Source: Campylobacteraceae bacterium
Lineage (GTDB): Bacteria > Campylobacterota > Campylobacteria > Campylobacterales > Sulfurovaceae
DNA: 58,521 bases
Assembly (NCBI GenBank): GCA_027100635.1
Contig: JAMOOQ010000010.1
Span: forward strand, 1 to 58,521
Direction of reading: 5' to 3'
Part shown: positions 34,748-41,841 of the stretch, one piece after another
Layout: the number at the start of each line of letters is the position of its first letter
How positions within the stretch are numbered: the stretch's first letter is position 1
Notes under the pieces: model-generated
The model's database searches: none
Seen by the model: only the letters and a program-made list of their open reading frames with translations
Told to the model about the DNA's origin: nothing
Position numbers and translations under genes: made by a program

Positions 34748-35491
34748 TCAACTAATATCTCTAATTCTTTCTAAAAATCCTCTATCCATTTTAAGCTGAG
34801 TTGTATTTATATCTCCTAAAGTTTTAATAACTACATCTTTATTTAGCTCTTTTTTACTAAAAAAACCAAAATTCAACATCTCATCATTTATTTGGTCTTG
34901 TTTTGATACTAATGAAAAAGCAAAAATTTCATAAGCTACTTGAGTATTAGTAAAAGTCATAGATACAAGGTTTTTACTATTAATACTCTCTTTGATTATC
35001 ATTGATTGATTTGTTCCCAAAAATAGTTTACCACTATTATTATTTTGGTCTGTTACGATATAGTTTTTATCAATAGTTGTTTTTATAGAGTGTATTTTTG
35101 AGACCTCTTGGCTAGAGTAAAAATATGAATACCAATCACCAACTAACTTATTTAATAACTCATCATTTGATGTAAAAACATTATTTTGTGATATATTTAT
35201 ATTTTGTTTTAATAATTTATACTCTTTTATTATATTGTCAATTATACTTTTATCCATAGCTATATTTCTATTCCAAATTTTCATAGGTATATTATAATGT
35301 TTTTCTAATCCCTCTTGATGTACTTGTAGTAGTGTTTGAGCTTTATCTCTATTTCTCATTGAACTAATCATTGAATTTGAATTAAAACCAAACTTTTTGG
35401 TTACATCAGAAGCACTCATATATGTATCAAGAATATAATTTAATTTCTCTGCTATAATTATTTTATCTTGTGCCATCTCTTTTTTATTCAT
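34748..35491 (-). CDS. Putative HTH regulator/sensor of the CHAT cassette
   Basis: The 247-residue protein has an N-terminal helical segment that reads like a helix-turn-helix (YILDTYMSASDVTKKFGFNS then NSMISSMRNRDKAQTLL, about 18-54). A linker helix follows (about 78-95), and then comes a beta-rich C-terminal domain (about 110-235: LVGDWYSYFYSS, IDKNYIVTDQNNNSGKLFLG, SMTFTNTQVAYEIFAF). The family is not recognised. Position at the head of the CHAT operon and beside three direct repeats in the divergent promoter region suggests an autoregulated sensor. An enzyme-like role for the C-terminal domain cannot be excluded. Confidence 0.55.
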   Translation of the reverse strand: MNKKEMAQDKIIIAEKLNYILDTYMSASDVTKKFGFNSNSMISSMRNRDKAQTLLQVHQEGLEKHYNIPMKIWNRNIAMDKSIIDNIIKEYKLLKQNINISQNNVFTSNDELLNKLVGDWYSYFYSSQEVSKIHSIKTTIDKNYIVTDQNNNSGKLFLGTNQSMIIKESINSKNLVSMTFTNTQVAYEIFAFSLVSKQDQINDEMLNFGFFSKKELNKDVVIKTLGDINTTQLKMDRGFLERIRDIS

Positions 35492-35554
35492 CTGCTATCA
35501 ACCCTTATTTATTAAAAAATTCTAAGAATATATTTTATATAAATTTAACTTGAA

Positions 35555-35596
35555 TACACCAACGATTAATAAAAGTACACCAACATTTACACCAAG
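35555..35596. promoter_or_regulatory. Three direct repeats in divergent promoter region
   Basis: TACACCAAC occurs at 35555-35563 and 35576-35584, and TACACCAAG at 35588-35596. Offsets are 21 and 12 bases, close to two turns and one turn of the helix. The repeats lie between the HTH-like gene and the plus-strand lipoprotein genes, so one protein bound here could control both directions. Confidence 0.5.
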
Positions 35597-35659
35597 AAAT
35601 CATTAAACTTTCTAAATTTAATAGATAAACTTCAATATAAATAATATTTTAGAGGGATT

Positions 35660-35974
35660 TTGAAGATGATTAGAAAATTAGCTATGATTATAGGACTAGG
35701 AAGTTCAATATTTTTAACAAGTTGTGTAAGACCACCCATAGAGATAGGGTTAAATACATATACTCAAAGTCATCCAAGTAGAGATGTAGCTTATATATAT
35801 GCAAATGAAACTTGTAAAAGAAAAATTAAAGCACTCAAAATAATAAGAGAGAGAACAGATAGTTATGGTCGTACAATTTTGGATTTTAAATGTCTTAATC
35901 CAATGAGCGAAGAATATAGAAGTTCTTCAACTTATGAATCAACAGATAAAGTTATTGAAACAAGATATAGATAA
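35660..35974 (+). CDS. Small lipoprotein of unknown function
   Basis: The 104-residue product has a lipoprotein signal peptide (MKMIRKLAMIIGLGSSIFLTSC) with the lipobox LTSC and cleavage before C22. The mature part has two further cysteines (NETCKRK and FKCLNP) that may form a disulfide, and a serine/threonine-rich end. No family recognised. It is the first gene of a plus-strand set with the next lipoprotein gene 12 bases downstream; AGAGGG precedes the start. Confidence 0.75.
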   Translation: MKMIRKLAMIIGLGSSIFLTSCVRPPIEIGLNTYTQSHPSRDVAYIYANETCKRKIKALKIIRERTDSYGRTILDFKCLNPMSEEYRSSSTYESTDKVIETRYR

Positions 35975-35986
35975 AAAGGGGATAAT

Positions 35987-36355
35987 ATGTTAGTGAAAAA
36001 TTTAGTATTAATAGTAAGTAGTGTATTTATAATAGGATGTAGTGGTGGTGGAGATAGTACACAGGAAAACAATTCAAATAATTTTACAACTGGAATAGTT
36101 CAAATAAATAATACAACCTCAAGAGATGTCTTAGAGTTATATTTTAAAGATGAGTATAGTAGTAATTGGGGTTATGATATGCTTTCATCTGATAAATATA
36201 TTCCAGAATACTCAAAAGTAAATTTTAATACAAGTTTATGTGATAAAAATATTGATGTAAAGGCTGTTGGTTGGACAAATTCTTCTACTTGGATAATTCC
36301 TGATGTATATGTAGAGTGTGGTAAAACAGCAGTTGTTACTCTTACAGTAAATTAA
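35987..36355 (+). CDS. Lipoprotein consisting of one small beta domain
   Basis: The 122-residue lipoprotein has the lipobox IIGC at 15-18 followed by the tether SGGGDSTQENNSN. The remaining 85 residues (GIVQINNTTSRDVLELYFKD ... YVECGKTAVVTLTVN) form one beta-rich domain with two cysteines. The same domain recurs at the C-terminus of the frameshifted lipase gene downstream (TVQIFNNTESKIWQLYIKD ... YLECDTKYTFTLN), with matching NW/DWG, DVKA/DIKA and WxxPDVY/WEKESIY positions. It therefore looks like a free-standing version of that module. Function unknown. Confidence 0.75.
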   Translation: MLVKNLVLIVSSVFIIGCSGGGDSTQENNSNNFTTGIVQINNTTSRDVLELYFKDEYSSNWGYDMLSSDKYIPEYSKVNFNTSLCDKNIDVKAVGWTNSSTWIIPDVYVECGKTAVVTLTVN

Positions 36356-36415
36356 AAATAATAAAACTTTTAGTTTATATAGATATTATATTTAAATTAA
36401 ATTTAGGAGAGATAT

Positions 36416-38553
36416 ATGATAATAAGAGATTTAGCTTTAGTTTTTATTACAGTTTTTTTAGTTGGATGTGGAAGTGGTGGAGATTCTGAACCTGCTAAAA
36501 TAGAACCAGTGGTGCAAGAGAAATCAGTGGTAGAAAATATTGCTCCAAGTGGTGTATCAAATATATTTGTAGCTAATATTACAATTGATTCAGTTACTTT
36601 AAATTGGGATATTTCTACTGATAGTGATGGGTTTGTTGATAAATATTTAATATCTTATAGAACAGATATAGAAGATTGGGGTACAGAAGTTGAATCATCT
36701 ATTAATAGTATTGAGATAAAAGATTTAGTAGCAACAAATAATTATCAATTTAAGATAAGAGCAGTTGATAATAATGGTTCATATAGCAATTTTGTAACTA
36801 GCGAATGGATAAAAACAGATACCCCAAATCAATCTCCATCAGCACCTGCAAATATAGAGACATCTTTAGAAGAAAATAATGTTTCAATATTATGGGATAA
36901 CTCAATTGATAGTGATGGTTATGTTGAAGCGTATGGATTATCTTTTAAAGATGAAAACGATACTTGGATGGATGAATTTTTGGTTTATAATACAGAGATT
37001 GAATTAGGTGGTAATTTTACATCTGATACAAATTATATTTTTAGAATAAGAGCAGTAGATGATGATGGTGCGTATAGTTCTTATAGTGAGTCTAATTTTA
37101 CAACTCCAAAAGATATTACAGCAGAAGATAGAAATGGAACAATTGTTATATTGGTTCATGGACTTAATAGTGGGGCTTCTACATGGGAGAATATCGCACC
37201 AAGAATATCTACACAAATGGAGGTAGAAAATAATGCTACATCAGTAGAAGTTGGTATTAATATTACAATTAATACTAATGAACAATGTTGGGATGGTGCA
37301 TGGTTAGATGAAGAAGTTGATTGTTCTAAATTAAAAGATATAGATTTAAAAGATATATTTAGAAATAAAAACTTACGTTCATATCAAAAAGAATATATAT
37401 ATGGTTTAAAAAAAGGTCAATTTGAAATAACAAGTATTGAATGGGCATTAAATGGAAGAAAAGGTAGAGATTCAACATCTAATGATAAAAATAAACAAGA
37501 TAGATTTTATAATCAAAAGGTATTTTCTATAAATTTCTCTCATGAGAATCAACTATCTTTTGATGCACAAGGTTATCAGCTAAAAATAGCTATTGATGAA
37601 ATTAAAAAGATTACAGGAATTAGTGATTATATTTTGATTGGTCATTCAATGGGTGGACTTGCAAGTCGTGCTTATATTCAAAATGAAGAGACACAAAATA
37701 TTAAAAAATTAATTACTTTAGATACTCCTCATATGGGTGGTATAGCAGCATCAGAATATACATCTGCTACAAAAAATGCAGGTATTAATTTGGCGCAAGT
37801 GATAGTTTAGATATAGCTCAATTAAATGATTTAGATAATATAGGTGATAAATATGAAGATATAGAAGTATATCATTTAGGGTATAGTGATGGATTAAATT
37901 TAACTCAACAATATTATTCACAAGGTGATGCTAATGTATATATTGGTAGCCAAATGGGACTGGATGAACTTAGTCCATATCGTGTAATATTTTCACCAAC
38001 TTTAAAAGATGGAGTAAATCAGTATGATAAAGAGATAACTAAAATTGATAAAATAGATTATACAAATTTAGAAGAAGCTAATGAAATTTTACTATCTAGT
38101 GGTAATTATACAGAAGATACTACAGGTAAAATAAATGGTATTTTTGAGTGGATAACAGGCTCAGATGTATTTGAACCAGCTCATACAAAAGTATTAAAAG
38201 ATGAAAATTATATAAATTATATTCAATCTATCTTACCAAATTATATAGAAGAGGAAGAAGAGATAGTATCAGATGATATAATAGAAACAAGTAATGCTAC
38301 TGTGCAAATTTTCAATAATACAGAGAGTAAAATATGGCAATTGTATATTAAAGATAGTGAAAATAGCGATTGGGGAGATGATAGACTTCCTAATGATCTG
38401 ATTATTAATGAGGGAATTAGAGTTGATTTCTCAACAATAGAGTGTGATAAATATATTGATATCAAAGCAACAACTTGGCTAGGTATTGATGTATGGGAAA
38501 AGGAAAGTATATATTTAGAGTGTGATACAAAATATACATTCACTTTAAACTAA
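36416..38553 (+). pseudogene. FN3-FN3-lipase lipoprotein gene with a frameshift
   Basis: The first part (36416-37810, 464 codons) encodes a lipoprotein (lipobox LVGC, C18). It has two fibronectin type III domains (about 43-133 and 140-231) and an alpha/beta hydrolase start with VILVHGLNSGASTW near 243 and the nucleophile GHSMGG at 409-414 (S411). It then stops soon after LDTPHMGGIAA. The -1 frame carries on without a stop from about 37793 (GASDSLDIAQLNDLD...) to 38553, giving the rest of the lipase and a C-terminal domain like the lipoprotein encoded at 35987. The full product would be about 710 residues. One base appears to be missing near 37793; no slippery heptamer is visible. Either a true pseudogene or a sequencing error. 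Confidence 0.75.
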
Positions 38554-38584
38554 AAATAAAGTACATTAAAAACTATAGAATTTA

Positions 38585-38637
38585 GGACGTGATGGCTTTA
38601 GCCTCTCCCTAATATACGGAGCTGAAGCACCATGTCC
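38585..38637. repeat. 53-bp imperfect palindromic repeat
   Basis: The element starts GGACGTGATGGCTTTAGCC and ends GGAGCTGAAGCACCATGTCC; the ends are imperfect complements. A near-identical 53-bp copy is at 50469-50521, and a 51-bp version lies inside pepD at 39533-39583. Confidence 0.8.
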
Positions 38638-38749
38638 AAAAGTATAAAAACCCCAATGCACCACTTCCAAAAAAAACCTTAAGTCATTGGCATTGTAGAA
38701 AATCCACCCTACAAATTTATGGTTTTATTTATTTTACAATCCTTAACAA

Positions 38750-40084
38750 TTATAAATTAATTTCATCTATAACATCACATACTACATTAAAAGTTCGTTC
38801 TACAGAATTAATCTCAACCATCTCTCGTGTGGAGTGAGGATATTTTATATTTGGACCAATAGAGCTAAATTTAATATGTGGGTATCTATTTGATATTACG
38901 CCACACTCTAATCCTGCATGAATTGCCGTAAATTTACTTTTGCCAAATTGCTTTTTCATATTCTTATCAACAATTTTTGTTAAACTATTTTCAATTGGTT
39001 GCCACGATGGATATTCATCTTCTATTTTATAACTATATCCACTGTTTTTAAATAGATTTATATTATCATCTATAATTATTTTTAACTCATTATCACTCAT
39101 AGACCTAAGAGAAATTTCTATCATTGCATTGTTATTTTTAAATTCTACAATTGCTAAATTTATACTATTTTGTGGAATATTAAGTTTGTGATTATGCTCT
39201 ATTACGCCATGTTTAAGCTCATCTAATATCTTTATAAATTCCATATCTTCGCAAACTTCAAAATCACCAAATATCTCTTTAATTTTAACTAATTTATCAT
39301 CTTTTGGTTTTTTAGGAATATACACTATTGCTTTTGCATTGGCAGGGATAGAATTTCGTCTTTCTCCACCACTAAAGCTAATAATTAAGGCATTATTATC
39401 AATAATATATTTAGTTAATAATTTAATAGCTGAGGGAATATCTTTATCAATATCCACACCAGAGTGACCACCAACTAAATCACTTATACTAATTTCATAT
39501 ATATTTTTATTACATATCTTGCCAAATTCATCGGAAGTGATGGCTTTAGCCTCACCAAAAGCTGGAGCTAAAGCACCAGTTCCAAGTTTACTATAATTTT
39601 TAAAAGCTTTAATGTCAGCTCCACCTGCACAACCAATATACACCTCTGCTTCATCTTCGCTATCAAGATTTAACATATATTTAGATTTTATATCCAAATT
39701 AAGTGCCTTTGCTCCAATAAGACCAATCTCTTCATCATTTGTTAGGATAAACTCACACTCTTTATTTTTATCCATCAACTCCATCATCATAGCAATAGCG
39801 ATACCATTATCTGCACCCAAAGATGAATTTTTAGCCTTTAGCCATCCATTGTCTTCATATATTTCTATATTTGGAGCATCGCCCATACAAACCATATCGT
39901 AGTGAGCCTGTAAAGATATTTTTGGTTTACCTTTAGAGATTAAAATATTATCACTATTATCTATCTCTGTGTTATATCCTCTATCTTTTGCAAAAGCTAT
40001 TAAAAACTCTTTTAACCTTAAAGTATCTCCACTACAATGAGGTACATTTGATAACTCTTTAAAATATTTTATAATTTTACTCAT
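38750..40084 (-). CDS. pepD: Aminoacyl-histidine dipeptidase (PepD family, M20)
   Basis: This zinc dipeptidase of peptidase family M20 cleaves dipeptides such as those containing histidine. Seen: FKELSNVPHCSGDT, LQAHYDMVCMG (metal ligand H), SSLGADNGIAIAMMM (bridging D), TNDEEIGLIGA (catalytic E and metal ligand), NLDSEDEAEVYIGCAGGAD, GGHSGVDI and the late IHAGLECGVI. The length of 444 residues is slightly below E. coli PepD. Between GCAGGAD and GGHSG the chain has about 17 additional residues (GTGALAPAFGEAKAITS) that are encoded exactly by a 51-bp copy of a dispersed palindromic repeat. Confidence 0.92.
   Translation of the reverse strand: MSKIIKYFKELSNVPHCSGDTLRLKEFLIAFAKDRGYNTEIDNSDNILISKGKPKISLQAHYDMVCMGDAPNIEIYEDNGWLKAKNSSLGADNGIAIAMMMELMDKNKECEFILTNDEEIGLIGAKALNLDIKSKYMLNLDSEDEAEVYIGCAGGADIKAFKNYSKLGTGALAPAFGEAKAITSDEFGKICNKNIYEISISDLVGGHSGVDIDKDIPSAIKLLTKYIIDNNALIISFSGGERRNSIPANAKAIVYIPKKPKDDKLVKIKEIFGDFEVCEDMEFIKILDELKHGVIEHNHKLNIPQNSINLAIVEFKNNNAMIEISLRSMSDNELKIIIDDNINLFKNSGYSYKIEDEYPSWQPIENSLTKIVDKNMKKQFGKSKFTAIHAGLECGVISNRYPHIKFSSIGPNIKYPHSTREMVEINSVERTFNVVCDVIDEINL
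39533..39583. repeat. Palindromic repeat inserted in frame in pepD
   Basis: The 51 bp (17 codons) begin GGAAGTGATGGCTTTAGCC and end GGAGCTAAAGCACCAGTTCC. They match the intergenic 53-bp palindromes at 38585 and 50469 in sequence and symmetry. The length is a multiple of three and no stop codon is introduced. Confidence 0.75.
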
Positions 40085-40157
40085 AAATTTCCTTTATTAT
40101 ATTATACAACTTTTAATACAAAAATGATACAATGAATATAAAAATTAAAGGATAGAG

Positions 40158-40682
40158 ATGATAATCAAATTTAAACAATGGACACCACAAGTTGGTAAAA
40201 ATGCATGGATAGCAGAGGGTTCAACTGTAGTTGGAAATGTAGAGATGGGTGAAGATAGTGCAATATGGTTTGGTTCAGTTGTACGTGGAGATGTTCATAG
40301 TATTAAAATTGGAGCAAGAAGTAATATCCAAGATTTATCAATGGTTCATGTAACTCACTATAAAAAAGAAGATATGAGTGATGGAAATCCAACGATTATT
40401 GGTGATGATGTAACAGTTGGTCATAGAGTTATGCTTCATGGTTGCACAATTGAAGATGCTTGTTTGATTGGGATGAGTGCTACTATTCTTGATGGTGCTG
40501 TGATTGGGAAAGAGTCAATTGTGGGTGCTAGTAGTTTGGTTACAAAAAATAAGAAATTTCCACCACGAAGTCTTATTATGGGAAGTCCAGCAAAAGTTAT
40601 AAGAGAGCTTAATGATGAAGAGGTGGCAGAGTTATATGCTTCTGCATCAAGATATGTAAAGTTTAAAAATGAGTATCAGTAA
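40158..40682 (+). CDS. Gamma-carbonic anhydrase-like (YrdA/PaaY) hexapeptide protein
   Basis: The 174-residue protein is a left-handed beta-helix built from hexapeptide repeats (WIAEGSTVVGNVEMGEDSAIWFGSVVRGDV and onward). Metal-binding histidines are seen in SMVHVTHY and TVGHRVMLHGC, matching the gamma-carbonic anhydrase family. The active-site acids of Cam are not fully present, so activity is uncertain. The gene overlaps the EI24 gene by 14 bases. A -10-like TACAAT lies about 30 bases upstream and AAAGGATAG precedes the ATG. Confidence 0.88.
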   Translation: MIIKFKQWTPQVGKNAWIAEGSTVVGNVEMGEDSAIWFGSVVRGDVHSIKIGARSNIQDLSMVHVTHYKKEDMSDGNPTIIGDDVTVGHRVMLHGCTIEDACLIGMSATILDGAVIGKESIVGASSLVTKNKKFPPRSLIMGSPAKVIRELNDEEVAELYASASRYVKFKNEYQ

Positions 40683-41322
40683 AATTTTCTCAAAAGGTTT
40701 TAAAGATATTTTATCTTTTGAAGTTATCTCTTTTGTACTAAAAATAGGTTTAGGTTCTATTTTTGTATGGAGTATGATAATGTATATTTATTGGGGTGAA
40801 CTATTATCAATAGTTTCCTCATATTTAACTATAATACCTTGGGAATGGCTTAAAATTACTGGTTCTGCAATGACTACAGTTCTTATTATATATATATTTA
40901 TAATTATTACTATCTCTATTCTTACATCTTTATTTAGTGAAAAATTGCTAAAAAGTTTGGCAAAAAAACATTATAATATAGATGCAATTGGAAGTCCAAA
41001 TGATATTACTTCTATTATTATAACTTTTAAATCGATAGTTAAATTTATTATACTTTTTATAATATTATTTTTATTTATTTTTATACCAATTATTGGTCAA
41101 ATTGTGATGTTATATTTGTGGTCTATTTTACTTAGAGACCCAACTGTTTATGATGTGGGAACACTATTTATAGATGATAAAACTCTTCTTAAACAAAAAT
41201 CAAAAAAAGCTACAACCATTGCTATGATTGCGTCTTTATTTAATTATATTCCAATATTAAATATTTTTGCACCAATATATGCACAAATTTTATTTTTACA
41301 TCATATATTAGAAGAGGATTAA
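40669..41322 (+). CDS. EI24/CysZ-like membrane protein
   Basis: The 217-residue inner-membrane protein begins with ISKIFSKGFKDILSFEVISFVLKIGL, has four to five hydrophobic segments (about 20-40, 68-92, 120-150, 180-205) and the central LRDPTVYDVGTLFI loop, matching the EI24 family that includes the sulfate transporter CysZ. Substrate unknown. The start lies inside the 3' end of the carbonic anhydrase-like gene. It is followed by a large inverted repeat that may end transcription. Confidence 0.75.
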   Translation: MSISKIFSKGFKDILSFEVISFVLKIGLGSIFVWSMIMYIYWGELLSIVSSYLTIIPWEWLKITGSAMTTVLIIYIFIIITISILTSLFSEKLLKSLAKKHYNIDAIGSPNDITSIIITFKSIVKFIILFIILFLFIFIPIIGQIVMLYLWSILLRDPTVYDVGTLFIDDKTLLKQKSKKATTIAMIASLFNYIPILNIFAPIYAQILFLHHILEED

Positions 41323-41327
41323 AACCC

Positions 41328-41399
41328 GTAGGATGCGATTGCTATTGCACCAATTATTCATGAAAATATAAAAAAGGTGCGATAGCAATCGCACCCTAC
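41328..41399. repeat. Long inverted repeat (about 24-bp arms)
   Basis: The arms 41328-41351 (GTAGGATGCGATTGCTATTG...) and 41376-41399 (GGTGCGATAGCAATCGCACC...) pair over about 24 bp with few mismatches around a 24-base AT-rich loop. The position after the EI24 gene and before a convergent lipoprotein gene suggests a bidirectional terminator or a mobile palindrome. Confidence 0.75.
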
Positions 41400-41454
41400 T
41401 TAGCCCACAAAATATTCTTATTTCATTGGCATTAAGAATTATCTCTACATAAAA

Positions 41455-41832
41455 CTATTTGACTAATTTAACAAAACGACAATTATATTTAACTTCAAGT
41501 TCATCATTAAGTTTCATTGCATATTTTCTTAACTCTAAAACAGCTTCAGTTGCACTTTTGCTAGAGTTATTTTCAAATGATTTAAGATGATTCTTGCTAT
41601 AATTATTATGTGAATTAGAAAAATAATTATGTGCTTTTTTAGCTCTTCTTTTGGTCTCTTCTTTACCTTTAATCTCTTGACAAACATAAATACTTTGACA
41701 CTTTAAATGAGTATTAAAAAATGAAAACTTAGCTATCGTTGGCTCTTTTGGTTTTATAGGAGCTTTATTTGCTGTACATCCTAACATAAATATAGTAATA
41801 ATGATAAATGGTATAAAATTTCTTATTTTCAT
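41455..41832 (-). CDS. Small lipoprotein, basic
   Basis: The 125-residue product has a signal peptide (MKIRNFIPFIIITIFMLGC) with lipobox MLGC, C19. The mature part has three more cysteines (LKCQSIYVCQEI and YNCRFVKLVK) and a long polar segment with repeated N, S, H and K (HNYFSNSHNNYSKNHLKSFENNSSKSAT). No family recognised. It starts 9 bases after the alaS stop, so it can be co-transcribed with alaS. Confidence 0.72.
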   Translation of the reverse strand: MKIRNFIPFIIITIFMLGCTANKAPIKPKEPTIAKFSFFNTHLKCQSIYVCQEIKGKEETKRRAKKAHNYFSNSHNNYSKNHLKSFENNSSKSATEAVLELRKYAMKLNDELEVKYNCRFVKLVK

Positions 41833-41841
41833 AAAAATCCT

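Noticed and set aside
37785-37812. Programmed -1 ribosomal frameshift in the lipase gene
   Set aside because: No X XXY YYZ slippery heptamer or clear downstream stem-loop at the junction, so mutation or sequencing error is more likely.
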